A stretch of DNA of 64,000 bases from Muscardinus avellanarius (taxonomy: Eukaryota; Chordata; Mammalia; Rodentia; Gliridae): the NCBI GenBank assembly GCA_963383645.1, contig OY726571.1, positions 76,491,860 to 76,555,859 on the forward strand, in the 5' to 3' direction. The notes beneath the pieces were generated by a model that was not told where the DNA came from, ran no database searches, and saw only the letters and a list, made by a program, of their open reading frames with translations. This document shows positions 1-11,356 of this stretch, piece by piece; within the stretch, counting starts at the first letter, position 1, and every line of letters starts with the position of its first letter. Both the position numbers and the translations under genes were made by a program.

Positions 1-405
1 CTCCCTCTTTCTTTGCTCTACCAACCTCTTATCTGATCCTTAATAAAAAAAAAAAAAAAACTTGAGCCCAAATGGTAGTGGGTATGAAATTGATTTAAGG
101 CTAAATTTCATGTATTGCAGCCAGGGAATGTGTAAATGTTTCTCAGACATTGTGATGTCATTCACGCTTCTGTCCAGAGGAGGAGATAATTTCAGCTCAA
201 TCCCTGTCAGAAAGAAGTTCTTCATGCCCAAAGTACATGTCTTACACATAGCTGGAGAAATGCAGAGGTAGCATTCAGATCCTAGGGACGTAGAGAACAG
301 GGGCCTTATCATGTATTGAGAGATGATCACAGTTTCTGCAATGACAATTTCCTCTTGGGATAGAACTTTCCAGAATGCCCCGAAATAGGAAAATGTCATC
401 TTTAA
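1..405. other. Unique DNA, no gene seen
   Basis: Apart from a poly-A run near 45-60 I see no repeat or exon. Open frames on both strands lack splice context and family resemblance, so I treat them as chance. Confidence 0.5.
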
Positions 406-419
406 AATGTTATTAACAA

Positions 420-602
420 GCCGGGCATAGTAGCACATGCTGGTAATCCCAGCATTCAGGAGGCGGAGACAGGAGGATTGCAATTTGCCAACAGCATCAG
501 CTACTTAGGCCCTCTGCAACTTAGTGAGACCCTGTTTCAAAACAAATAATAAGAAATCGGGCAGGGGGTGTAGCTCGGAGGTCGAATGCCCCTGGGTTCC
601 AT
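420..602 (+). mobile_element. B1-dID-type SINE (first of a stack of three)
   Basis: The left half has the 7SL/B1-like start (GCCGGGCATAGTAGCACATG, then AATCCCAGC). The right half is the tRNA-Ala-derived dID part with TAGCTCGGAGG (A box) and GGGTTCCAT (B box). The preceding target sequence AATGTTATTAACA (406-418) recurs at 603-615 and, nearly, at 825-836. The A-tail is very short. Confidence 0.9.
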
Positions 603-615
603 AATGTTATTAACA

Positions 616-824
616 GCCAGGCGTGGTGGTGCATGCTTATAATCCCAGCATTTGGGAGGCTGAGACAGGAGGCTTGCGGTTTACAGACAGCCTCAGCTAC
701 TTAGTGAGGCCCTTTGCAACTCAGTGAGACCCTATTTCCAAAATAAAATAAACAAAAAATAGGGCTGGGGGTGTAGTTCAGAGGTAGAATGCCCCTGGGT
801 TCCATCCCAAGTACTGAAAAAAAT
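616..824 (+). mobile_element. B1-dID-type SINE (second of the stack)
   Basis: Complete dimeric SINE with a short A-rich tail (CTGAAAAAAATA). It lies between the second and third copies of the ATGTTATTAACA target sequence. Confidence 0.9.
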
Positions 825-836
825 ATGTTATTAACA

Positions 837-1099
837 GACAGGTGTTGTGCACACCTGTAATCCTAGTACTTGGGAGGTTGAACAGGAGGATGGCAGGTTC
901 AAGGCCAGCATCAGCAACTTAACAAGACCCTCGACAACTTAGTAAGACCCTGCTTCAAAATTTAAAAAAAAGGGGCTAGGAGTGTATTTCAAAGGTAGAG
1001 AACCCCAAGGCTCAATTCCTACTACCACACAGAAAAATAAAATAAATAAGGAAGGAAGGAAGGAAGGAAGGAAGGAAGGAAGGAAGGAAGGAAGGAAGA
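837..1099 (+). mobile_element. B1-dID-type SINE with (GGAA)n tail (third of the stack)
   Basis: More diverged SINE. Its tail has become a GGAA microsatellite from about 1049 to 1099. A degenerate version of the target sequence may follow (ATTGTTACTA). Confidence 0.85.
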
Positions 1100-1610
1100 T
1101 TAGTATTGTTACTATCTTTTTTCTGAGAGTTTCATTGATGGGAGAGATTAATGCTAGAATCTCAGTTGATATCTAAAAAAATAATATATTTGTTCCTTCA
1201 TATTTACTGATTTCAGACATAAAAGCACAGATAAATCCACAGAAAATAGAAATGTCATTTGACTAAAGTAGACTACTAGTTTCTTAAAATAGATAGGAAA
1301 CATTTTCTTCATGGTAACATAGTTTGCCATGATATAGAGTGTCAGTTTTTGCTAAGACATGGTTTACTTTGGTCTTCATAACTTGAATCTAATTTCTCAG
1401 AACAAATACTCTCTTAAATAATCAAACAATATATCAAAACTGGAAATATTAACCTTTTGGTTAAACCAAACTGTGAGTTAAATAAAAAAAGTTTTTAGCT
1501 TGTTAAATTGTAAATTGATGACAACTAAAAAATTTCTAAGAGCATTTTTGGCTGGAGAATTTGCTTCTTTTTGCAAATATAGTGTGTTTGTTAATGTTCT
1601 CTCTATAGCC
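1100..1610. other. AT-rich unique DNA, no gene seen
   Basis: No repeat structure, splice-flanked frame or conserved-looking block was recognised. Confidence 0.4.
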
Positions 1611-1611
1611 A

Positions 1612-1772
1612 GAGAGATACAGATTCAAATATCAGTTCTGAAATGTATTAGCCATTGGACCTTTGTTAGAAAGTTAGTTATTCAGCCCCTGGCTATGAAG
1701 TAAGAAAATTATGTCCATAGTAAGTACTTATCATATGACAGTCAGTGCCATGTTCATCGATACCATCATTGT
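1612..1772 (+). mobile_element. MIR SINE remnant
   Basis: The order of words follows the MIR core: CAGATTCAAATATCAGTTCTG, then GACCTTTGTTAGAAAGTTA, then TAGTAAGTACTTATCAT. It is heavily diverged, as expected of an ancient mammalian repeat. The assignment is from memory of the consensus. Confidence 0.55.
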
Positions 1773-1779
1773 CATCAAA

Positions 1780-1992
1780 AGCTTGGGGGAGCATGCACCT
1801 GTAATCCAGGACTTGGGAGGCCCAGACAAATGGTCACAAATTTGAGACCAGCCTCAGCAACACAGTGAGACTCTCAGAAACCCAGCAAGATCCTGTTTCC
1901 AAACAAAATACAAAGAAGGGTTGGGGTGAGGCTTCCATGTAGAATGCAAAGTTCAACCCCTAGTTCCACGAAAAAAAAAAAAAAAAAAAAGG
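1780..1992 (+). mobile_element. Old diverged B1-dID-type SINE
   Basis: The right half is decayed (GGGTTGGGGTGAGGCTTCC, then TTCAACCCC) and ends in an A run. Divergence is much higher than in most copies in this window. Confidence 0.75.
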
Positions 1993-2105
1993 AAGAGACG
2001 CTATGGTCCAAGCTACGCTTTAGGAGATCAATTTGGCAGAGGTATGAAGAATGAACTGGGCAAGGCAAGCAAATAAGAAAAACTGATGGTTTTATTTAGA
2101 GTCTC

Positions 2106-2351
2106 TCACTTTTCCATCACACTCGCAATATTCCACACATAGCAGAGTTGGAGTAGAAACCCTAGTACTAAAACACAAATGAGGAAAAGCAGGCGTTGAA
2201 GTAAGCAAGCAGTAGCCAAAGATGCAGACTCAAATACCGCCTGCCCCTCCTTGCTCAGCTGCTCTGCACTGAGCAGGGGACCGAGGACCCCGGGCAGCAC
2301 TGGCTTGTGATGCTCCGACATGCTTTCCTTGCTGCCTCTGCTCTGGGCCAT
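2106..2351 (-). CDS. Hypothetical 81-codon ORF with one hydrophobic segment (unproven)
   Basis: I do not recognise this protein. The frame opens with MAQSRGSKES, has a second Met 10 codons later (MSEHHKPV), runs through a polar stretch (LSAEQLSKEGQAVFESAS) and ends in a long hydrophobic segment rich in Leu, Val, Cys and Phe at about residues 46-75, with the tail IASVMEK. An AATAAA on the same strand (2091-2096 in plus coordinates) lies about ten bases past the stop. The block is less AT-rich than its surroundings and free of SINE sequence. It could be a terminal exon, a decayed retrocopy or a chance frame. No poly-A tract follows the AATAAA, which argues against a young retrocopy. Confidence 0.2.
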   Translation of the reverse strand: MAQSRGSKESMSEHHKPVLPGVLGPLLSAEQLSKEGQAVFESASLATACLLQRLLFLICVLVLGFLLQLCYVWNIASVMEK

Positions 2352-2519
2352 CTGTTCCGATGGCGTTGTGCCAGCTTACAGGATAGCTCACAGGCACTGC
2401 CAAAGCCCAAGGACCAAGAAAAGGTTTTAGACAAGGAGCCCTTACAAAAATCACAAGGATGCCCGAAGAGAGTTCCGGTTGCCTCTCCCTTGCCTGGCGC
2501 ATACAGCAAAGCCGAGAGT

Positions 2520-2992
2520 GGGGTGTTTTTTTTTTTTTTTTCTTTTTCTCAACATTTTATTTCACCTGTTGATTTAACCAGTTGAGTCTCCAATCTAAAT
2601 CTTGAAATCTGCAGAAGGAAAAAACATGAACCATGTGTAGATACCTGTGGCTGCCAAGCAGACAGGTGGTGTTATTGCCTGCTTCCTGGCAGTGCTAATG
2701 CTGAGCAGCAGGGCTCCCCGCACAGGCTGCTAGCACCTCCTCTGGCCCAAAGTTCTCTTTGATTCCATGTGATTCCGCCGGCATTTCCCCATCCTGACAC
2801 TACCTGGAAGAGTTAGCGAAGATTTTCTTGCTTTATTTGCCTTCCACCTGTGGCTACACTAATGTAAAGGGAGAATTTAAAATATTACCAAACAATTTAC
2901 TTTTGTAAGATGCAAGGAAAAACACTGAAATATAATGGGTGTCTTAAACTAGTATTTTATGTAAGGTGAGAAAATGTTTTATCATTACACTA
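2520..2992. other. Unique DNA, no gene seen
   Basis: A T-rich run at 2525-2545 is followed by mixed unique sequence. No exon or repeat was recognised. Confidence 0.4.
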
Positions 2993-3008
2993 AAAGTCAT
3001 ATACCTTG

Positions 3009-3218
3009 AGCCAGGTGTGGTGGTGCACGCTTGTAATCCCCACGCTTGGGAGGCTGAGATGGGAGGATCACACAGGTTCGAAGCCAGCCTCGGGTACTTA
3101 GTGAGGCTCTCAGCAACCTAGTGAAACCCTGATTCCAAATAAAAGTATAAAATAGGTCTGGGAGTATAGCCCGGAGGTAGAAGACCTCTGGGTTCCACCC
3201 CCAGTACCACCAAAAAAA
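3009..3218 (+). mobile_element. B1-dID-type SINE with clear target-site duplication
   Basis: Complete SINE of the variant whose right half begins AGGTCTGGGAGTATAGCCC. It is flanked by AAAGTCATATACCTT at 2993-3007 and again at 3219-3233, a near-perfect target-site duplication. Confidence 0.92.
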
Positions 3219-3419
3219 AAAGTCATATACCTTTGAAGCACATAGAGCCAACTGTATAAAAAGTCAAATGGAAGCTAATAAAATAAAAAATCTTCAACCA
3301 AATGACCCAAGAGTATTTTCAGTTTATATTCAATTAGGTATTAGCTTTAGAACAGAGAGAGAATGGGCTTAAAGGTCTAGAACAGCTGATTATAAGTACA
3401 ACAAAAACATTTTGTAACC

Positions 3420-3915
3420 AACCTGGGTGTCCACCAACAGTCAACAGGATAACAAAAATGTGGAATGTACACGCAATGGAATTTTACTCAGCCATTAAGA
3501 ATAAAATTATGTCATTTGCAGAAAAATGGATGGAACCAGAGAAAATTAGGCTAAGTAAGAGCAGCCAGTCTCAGGAAGTCAAGGGCTGTGTGTTTTCTCT
3601 CACATGGGGAAGCCCTAATGAAAATAGGGAGCCAAAGGGCTTCAGCCAAAGGAGGAAAGGAAGAAAGAAATAGAAGATTAGAATGGGGATGGGCAAGGAA
3701 GAGAGAGAGGGAGAAAATGAAGACTGGGGAAGTGAGAGTTTAAATAAGAAACAGATTCACCTAAGAAGGTTTCACTACCAATCTCACTAACAGGGAAGAG
3801 AGGAAGGAAGTGCGGGTATACCAAGGGAATATACCAAGGGCTGTGTGCATGTATGTTGTGTCACTTTGGATCTTACTATGATGTATAACTATATTTGAAC
3901 AATAAAAGTATTTTT
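3420..3915 (+). mobile_element. L1 3' end (ORF2 C-terminus plus 3'UTR)
   Basis: The segment starting CTGGGTGTCCACCAACAG and running through ATGGAATTTTACTCAGCC aligns by eye with the ORF2 C-terminal region of the full-length L1 at 41.3-41.5 kb. A purine-rich 3'UTR follows, then TTACTATGATGTATAAC and AATAAAAG. It is a 5'-truncated copy. Confidence 0.85.
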
Positions 3916-4119
3916 TAAAAAAGAACTACTTTGGATAGCCCGAATAAGAGAGCCATACTTGTATTAGGTAGAAGTGCAGAGGTGAGCATTTGTACATCAC
4001 CTGGTAATGGTAAGAATGCCAGCTTTTCTCGTCCAACATTCAACATTCGACAGCTATGGACTGGACATCTACCTGATGCCAGGCACTGAGCTTCGGGTTA
4101 ATGATGGGAGCATCTTCTC

Positions 4120-4245
4120 GCATTTGGGGGAGGGCAGTGATGAGGGAGCAAGGGGAAAGTCTGCCCAATGCTGTGTGTGTGTGAATGGCACTATCACTAG
4201 AAATTGCATTATGATGTGAGACTATAATGTACTAATAAAAGTATA
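4120..4245 (+). mobile_element. Possible L1 3'UTR scrap
   Basis: The order CTGTGTGTGTGTG, CATTATGATGTGAGACTATA and ACTAATAAAAG resembles the end of the L1 3' tail at 3.9 kb. Just upstream (about 4040-4100) is a MIR/L2-like phrase, GATGCCAGGCACTGAGC. Both assignments are weak. Confidence 0.4.
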
Positions 4246-7000
4246 GACAAGGATTAAATATCTACTGTTGTGTGCGTAAATGTGACCAGAAAAACATAAA
4301 ATCCACAGGAATGCAGTGGTTGAGATATACATGGGTACTAAAAGAAGGCTTTATCCAGCTTGGAGGGATTTGGGGGGCAAAAATCCCCAGAGAACCTCAA
4401 GGACAGTGTTTGCTACAAATCTGAATTCATACAGCAAAAGATTGTGCTGGATTCGTACAGCACTTGTCCTCACCAGTTGGATGATTCTACACAGCTGTTT
4501 ACTATTCAAATCCTGAAAACTTTCTGGGTTAGAATGGAAAGAATCCATGAAAGGGGGTTATTTAATCATTCTTGTTCTCTGTCACCAAAGCAGATACCAA
4601 AAAAAAAAAAAAAATAACAGAAATCAAAATCATGAATACACTAAGAAGGAGTACACATTGTATAAAAAGAAGTTATGATTATCATTTATTTCCAGTATTC
4701 CTTGTCAACTACCCCACCATCAAAACAATAGCAACAACAAACAAACAAAAAATTACAGAGTGTGCAGAACATCCTTTGCTTATCTATTTCAGAGATGTAG
4801 ATTTTTAGTATTCATGGAATCATGGTACCAGCAGAGGCTTTGCCATGTGTGTGTGTGGGGGGTGTTTGTGTTTCTGTTTGTCTGTCATCCTTCCTTTAGA
4901 GGAAGGACAGATGCTCCAAACACTGGCCAACCTGGCCTGTTCCTCCCAACACTAAAAAGTCCAGAACCCTCTCCCACATCACTGTACCTCATCGTTCACG
5001 CCTAGGATAGGACAGACGCTACAGAAGATGCTGCAGGCGCCAACTGTTGCATCCAATTCTCAAGAAATAGACATATGGCTGAGTTTCTAGATCCTGAATG
5101 TAAATTGTTACAACTGCTGTGCTTTCTTCTAAATCACTCCTGTTGCCTCCTGACACTGTTTATAGTTTCAAAGCTCTTTTGAACAGGCATGAGAGAAAGC
5201 CACTCAAAGGTTTAGTATAGATAACTGAAAGGAAATGGACAAAATAGAAAACAGTCATACTGTTGAGTTCATTACCCCTAGCCTGAGGTCAAAACTTAGA
5301 TCCCAGACCCAGCCTGATCACTGTTTTGCTCTGAGAATGTTTACATGTCCACTGGAATCTTCATTTCTTCATCTATTGCTTAAAAAGAGTCAACCAAGCA
5401 ATTCCCAGACTTCCTTCCAACTCCTGATGACTTAAAATCTTGGACCCTGAAGTTCCACCCAATAAGCTCCATCTATAGGACTAATGGTTTCTTTTATCCA
5501 TCTCGAGGTCCCCATGGAATCTTCCTAATGTCTATGCAGGGCCTTTAATAGACCATGAAACTCTTGCAATCCAATGACAGCTTTTCTATGTCTATTATTT
5601 ATAACCTTTAGTAAACTCCTCATTGATAAAGATCTTTTTTAAGGAGTAGTGATTCTAATTTAAGGAAATGAAATGGTTAACTATCCTCAAATTTCTAATG
5701 TTTTGCTTTCTTTTATTGTCCCTGTTACCATTTGTATTAACATTTCAGATGCAGAATAAACATGACATCTTTCCTTCTTTAGAGTGTCCAAGAAGATTTA
5801 TGTTTTCTTGGGTTCTCTTTAAGTCAACATTTAGGATTAGTTATTTCCAGGAAGATAGGCAATGATGGAAGCAACATTTCAACATCAAAATATCTGAAAC
5901 AAACAGACCAAAAAATGCGTGTGTCGATTCACACCTATCTATGTATCATCCACAAACATGTACATATATTTTCCCTGATGTACAATCTCAGCAAAATATC
6001 AGAGAGAAAAAAGTGTCAGACATACATAGCATAGCAATCGAGGGCTAATGAAGATCCAGGTATTAAATCAATTAAGAAGTATCAAAAGCTACCTAATCAT
6101 CAAGGAACAAAATTGGCACCACAATATGTAGTGAGTATGGGAAAGCCTAATTTACTAAACATACCCTGCAGTCACATAATTGCATGTAATTTTACCAGCA
6201 TAATTAACTAATTTAATTACCACTTCTCAAGTGCATCAATTATTGACATTACAGAGTTTTCAGACAGCAGAATTACTGTGTGGTACATCCAGAGAATGCG
6301 AAATGCTCTGTATGCCTATTTTCCCAGTCACCATCAACTACTGAAAAAGAATGTGAAGTTAGAGATGGAAAAAAAAGTCTTATTGGGATCACTCGGTTGG
6401 CGGGAAGGTTTAAAGGCTGGAATGCCCACAAATGTGCCCGGCAGGAGGCAGAGAGGGGGAGGGAGCCCTGGGACTAGGCTCTTCAAAGCAGTACTTTTCC
6501 AGATTGCAGACAAACTGAGCTAGACCTAGTTGGTAAAAGAAATGGAAGGCTCTATTTTTTTTTTTTTGGGGGGGGTTCTTTTTTAGCTGTGCAATGGCAA
6601 TTCAAAATGTGCCTAAGAATACTTTCAGGAGAAAGAGAAAATTAAATAAATAGAAGTTTGAAGACATGTATTTATTAGGTTTTTCTATTTAGTTGATGTC
6701 TTTCCTTTTTAACTGTTGCTAAAATATTCAATGCAAGGGATCTTCCTGGAAAAGCACTTGAGTTCTCAAGTCAGATGCTCCAATGCACTTCCAGATGGGT
6801 CCTAGCTTCATGACTTTTTTTAAAGGCAACATGGATGGGGGGATTTATCATGGCATGATAAGAGAAATGGCTAAAGTTCCAGGAGCTCTGGTGTGGGCTC
6901 CTGTTCCTTCTCTTGGTTTCCTCCCGTGTCTGACCCCTGCATATCTCCTCATAGCATATGGAGGTGGTTGAATGTGAGCCCGTGTTCACATTAACAAGTG
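4246..7000. other. Mostly unique DNA, no gene seen
   Basis: About 2.7 kb without SINEs. There is a poly-A run near 4600 and a possible MIR fossil at about 5285-5440 (CTTCATTTCTTCATCTATTG). AT-rich blocks near 5.6-6.3 kb contain TAATTAACTAATTTAATTA-like words. No frame has a credible exon context. Confidence 0.4.
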
Positions 7001-7011
7001 TTTTTAGTTTG

Positions 7012-7229
7012 TTGTTTTTTTTTTTTTTTTTCAGTACTGGGGATAGAACGCAGGGGCATCTACCTCCAAGCTACACACCCAGCCCTATTTTTTTAGTCTT
7101 ATTTTGAAACAGGGTCTCACTGAGTTGTAAAGGTTCTCACTAAGTAGCTGAGGCTGTCTGCAAACCTCAATCCTCCTATCTCAACCTCCCAATGCTGGGA
7201 TTATAAGTGTGCGCCACCATGCCCAGCTA
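7012..7229 (-). mobile_element. B1-dID-type SINE
   Basis: Reverse-oriented copy starting with its poly-T tail and CAGTACTGGGGATAGAACGC, ending CGCCACCATGCCCAGCT. Approximate target-site duplication TAACAAGTGTTTTT / TAACACGTGTTTTA on either side. Confidence 0.92.
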
Positions 7230-7234
7230 ACACG

Positions 7235-8430
7235 TGTTTTAATGTGACAATTTATCATAAGATTAAAGGATGTGACGTCAACAAATCTTTCCTATCAACT
7301 TTTCTATTCTTTGAATAGCTACTTTATCTTTTTGGGGTTGAAATTGGAAGTTTTTAGTCCATTGTTGCCCTGGTTAAAAAAAAAAAAAAGCTCCTTTTAT
7401 TTCTATCTTTAGTTTATCTATAGCATCACCTCTTTAGACACATAATTTTTAATTGTCACATAAATAATTGGAAATATTTATGGGGCACAGCACAATACAT
7501 GCACACAGTATATAATCTAGCACCACTTTTAAATGGCCTGGTCAAACAATAAAGAAAAATTTAAAAAGGAAAATATATTGTCACTTATATGAGTGAAAGC
7601 CCTTGCCCTAGTTTGGGAAAGACTTGGGAATAGTGGTTTCAAATTAATTGAGCAAGGTTTTATAGACAGATCCTGTGAATCATTTTTATTTACTTTATGT
7701 AATGAGCCTCAACCTGGAGACCTAGAATCCTTGGTGTGTGTCATAAAGCAGGGCAAAGCTGTCAAATGCATGAAGCTCTTTTTGGAGTCCCGACATCCCG
7801 TTTTTTCCCTTATGATGATCTCCCCATCACCTATCAAAGTCATAAAGCTTCTTTTTGTTTTCCCCTATACACTATCTTAAATTTATGTTAATGTATTATT
7901 TCTCCTAGAGGAAATTTAACATAAACTGTCTCCATAATTTTATATGTAAAGTTATAAGGTTTTAAAATTGTGGTTCTAATGTTGTTTCTAGTATTATTAA
8001 TCAAATGAAAAGAGGTATTTGGGGAGCAACAGGAGAATGGGTGGGGAGAGGAATTTCACTACACTCCTAAAATTTCATCAGATACTAACTCTCTTCTGCC
8101 AAGGGTTGAATCCAGTATTGAGTCACTTGTGAATCAAGCTCACTGAACTATCTCAGACCTGACCCAGTTCTCTACTGAGTATATTAACACAGCGCACTGT
8201 ACAGTCAATAAAATATGTTCTATGTGAACAGAGGCCTTTCTTCTTTACAAATGCCATTTCTGATTTTCCTAGCTCAAGTTTAGGCTTCTGTCTAAAGGAA
8301 GCCGCTATGAATTGGGCTTTAAATAACTTCAGTTTTCACTGGAACTAGTGATATACTTACTCTTTACTTCATGTTAGCTATTCCCATATATTTTATGCTT
8401 TGTACCATGAATCTGTGTGGGTAGAAGTTT
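7235..8430. other. Unique DNA, no gene seen
   Basis: AT-rich sequence with a 95-codon frame at 7593-7880 that resembles no family known to me and has no exon context. No repeat was recognised. Confidence 0.4.
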
Positions 8431-8431
8431 A

Positions 8432-8433
8432 GG

Positions 8434-8482
<49 letters not shown>

Positions 8483-8713
8483 AGAGATATGGAGAGAGAG
8501 AGAGAGAGAGAGGTGGAGAGAGAGAGAAAGAAAGGGAGAGAGAGAGATGGAGAGAGAAAGAGAGAGAGAGATGGAGAGAGAGAGAGATGGAGAGAGAAAG
8601 GGAGAGAGAGAGGTGGAGAGAGAGAGAGAGAGAGGTGGAGAGAGAAAGGGAGAGAGAGAAAGGAAGAGAGAGAGAGGTGAAGAGAGAGAGAGAAAGGGAG
8701 AGAGAGAGAGAGG

Positions 8714-8755
<42 letters not shown>

Positions 8756-8774
8756 AAGGGAGAGAGAGAGAGAG
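8432..8774. repeat. 340-bp (GA)n-rich polypurine tract
   Basis: Almost pure purine strand of GAGA units with interspersed GGTGGAGA, GATGGAGA and GAAAGGGAGA, ending at GAGCGCGCTG. It generates long frames in several phases encoding Arg-Glu repeats, which are artefacts. Mirror-symmetric polypurine DNA of this length can form triplex (H-DNA). Confidence 0.95.
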
Positions 8775-8775
8775 C

Positions 8776-9284
8776 GCGCTGTCCAGTCAGCTAGTGCAAA
8801 ACTAACTCAACTAGACCAAAAGGACCCCTTACCACCAACCACCAGGAAAAGGATGTAAATAAAGACCAAATGGTGAAATACAATAGATGCTCTCCAGAGG
8901 TCAGATGTGTAAGGCATATTTCCTTCCCATGGTATTTTTAATTTAGCCAGATGTTCAGACCAGCACACAAGGAAGAGTGATACAAAAATCATTTCATGTG
9001 CTGCAAGACCTCAGCAGGAAAGGGAACATTTAGAAAGGGTATTTGGAGATGTCAGCATGGAGGACATGACATTTCAAATAAATCTCAAAGTAAGGAAAAG
9101 ATATAGCATCGACAGGTAAGGGGATCCAGTGGCACAGACACAAGGAACACGGTGATCGAAAGCACAGAGACGGAAAGCTTGAGCGGAGACAGCGTTCCTG
9201 CAGCCTGCGGCATGGTGACCAGGTACAAAGTCAGAAGGACAGGAGGGAGAAGTGAAGGGAATATTTAGGGCAGTGAGGCCCCAG
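8776..9284. other. Unique or ancient-repeat DNA
   Basis: No gene seen. The block at about 9000-9270 has the style of a very old interspersed repeat (for example GACATTTCAAATAAATCTCA), but I cannot name it. Confidence 0.35.
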
Positions 9285-9368
9285 GGCCCAAGCCTCAGCT
9301 CTACCACTAATTAGTCATGAGACCCAGAAAAGTCACTTTGCCTTTCCAGAGGTGAAATGAGCAGGTTT
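9285..9368 (+). mobile_element. MIR SINE core remnant
   Basis: AGCCTCAGCTCTACCACTAA followed by TCATGAGACC and AAGTCACTTTGCCTTTCC reads as the MIR core (undetermined-residue, last-syllable match to the consensus as I remember it). Confidence 0.6.
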
Positions 9369-9689
9369 AATTGTGATCCCTCTGGTCCTGCCCAAGCCTA
9401 CAAAAATCTCATGAGGATAATTTGAAGTCGGCCATTTTTCAGGCATAAACCTTTCTTTTCTCATCTCTGACACATACCTATCTGTGTATACAATACATTC
9501 CCCACACGAGGTCAATTCATTTGTATAGCAATTAGACATACGAGAGCGCTCCCCACCACATATATCAGATGGAATTACAGGACTTCTGTAGATGATATCC
9601 AAGTGACAATCCACTGAGTCAAGGATGCCTACAGATTGTTTTGGTGTCTCTCTCTTTTCTGCCAGGGCTTCTCAAACACATACCTGGTG

Positions 9690-10080
9690 TCTTAGTCCGC
9701 TCATAAGCAGAGGCCTTTCTTCTTTTATGTTTCTATAACAAAATATCATGAATTGGCTATTTTATACATAATAGGAATTCACTTCTCATAGTTTGGGAGA
9801 GCTGAAGGTCCAAGATCAAGGCACCAGCAGATTCAGTGTAGCTTGAGGGCCAGGTCTTTGCTGCCAGGATACAGTTCATAGCTGTGTCCTCCGGGGGTGA
9901 TGAGGTTGTTCTCACTGGACAGGAAAATGGAAAGGCAAAGGGTTCCTGCCAGCCCTTCCATAATGCCACTGATCCCACTCAGGAAGACCATGCAGCTACC
10001 ATGACTTAGTCATCCCCTAATGACCCTTCCTCTCAATTCCACCGCATTGGTGATTTTCAACATAGGGATTGAGAGAGATA
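9690..10080 (-). mobile_element. MaLR-type LTR remnant (MST/MLT1 class)
   Basis: Starts CTTAGTCCGCTC and continues with TATAACAAAATATCATGAAT, TCCAAGATCAAGGCACCAGC and finally GCATTGGTGATTTTCAACAT. This is the order expected of a reverse-strand MaLR LTR from memory. The motif near 9700-9730 looks altered compared with that expectation. Confidence 0.6.
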
Positions 10081-10289
10081 CCTTCAGACCTCAGCAGCAG
10101 GTCTCCACATCCTCAAACTACAGTCTCCTTCCTTGTGCTCAGAATTGTTTTCTGCCACCACATATTCTACCAGAGCCTTATTTCCAGAGTTTATTGGTGA
10201 CCTCCTAACCATCGTTTTATGCAAATTCTCTGCAGCATTTTTTTTGTGTGTGTGGTTATAGGAAAGTGACATTCATGATAAGAACTAGG

Positions 10290-11195
10290 TAAATGTGCCA
10301 CTTTTCAGAAAGTTGATTTTGGGGATAGACAGGACAGAGCCTCAGAATGGCAACAAATTACCAGAAATTCTGAGTATTACGGACTTACTTAGTACTCTTC
10401 AGGACCACCAAGAAGTGTTTCCTTCCTGGCACCAAATATGCGGTGTCTTTTCCAACACCAGTCAATGCTCTGATGCTCCTACCCTACCAGGATGGCCAAC
10501 AATTCAGTGCAATTCAATTCTGAAGCCAACTCCCACAGTTAACATCAGACCCCGCAGATCAAGGGCTCCTTCCTGCAAGATGTCCTTTCACTGGCCAGCC
10601 ACAGTGGGGTATCCGGGAATCTTACATTTCTTCATGCCCAACTATAAATTAAGGTATTTCCATGCCAATTCACTAGAACAAATAATAGAACTCAGAAAAG
10701 TGCTTTGCTGACTCTTACTCGTTTATTGTAAGTGATGCAACTCATGAATCTCCAAGTAGAAGAGGTTCACAAGGCAAGGAACAGGGATTCCTGCCTTTAT
10801 CAGCTCTGCAGGAGCCACACCCACCCTTCCCTTCAATGGGCCCAGCAACCCCAAAACTCTTTACAACCTTTGTTTAGGGATATTATGAAAGAATCATTAT
10901 GTAGGATGATTGAGTAAATAATTGGCCTCTGGTGATGGGACTCAACCTCCAATCTTCTTCTCCTCCCCAGAAGTAGACATGGGGAATTGAGGCTGAAATT
11001 TGCAAATTCTTATTGGTGACTTGGCCTTGCTGGGGACCAGGCCTTTTCCTAAAGCTACCTAGGGGCTTGTGGGCACCAGCAAATCCATTGGCATCCAAAG
11101 ATACTTTATCATTTAGAGATTCCAAGGGTTTAGGAGCTATGTGCCAAGATCTGAAGACAAGGATTAAATATTTTTTATTATACCACAAACACCCT
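10290..11195 (-). mobile_element. Ancient LTR-like interspersed repeat (name not assigned)
   Basis: Several phrases recur in an old mammalian LTR family as I remember it: CCAATTCACTAGAACAAATA, GGTGATGGGACTCAACCTCC, then TTTATCATTTAGAGATTCCA and TAGGAGCTATGTGCCAAGA. Read on the minus strand it begins with an AATAAA-containing AT-rich stretch. No internal viral gene is present. Confidence 0.5.
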
Positions 11196-11356
11196 ATCTA
11201 ATATTATTCTGGTATGTCATGGTTCTACCTTTTGGTTCTTGGATAAAAATTTCTTGCTTTGGGCCTAATTGGAGAGCCTAGGATGACCCAGCAGCATAAC
11301 GCAGGATCAGTCAGCACATCTGAAAGATCAAAGATCAATCAAAGAGAAGAATCAAG

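Noticed and set aside
40..483. 147-codon minus-strand frame
   Set aside because: It runs into the left end of a SINE and has no family resemblance or exon context.
8417..8858. Frames encoding Arg-Glu repeats (up to 127 codons)
   Set aside because: They are a direct translation of the GA polypurine tract in several phases.
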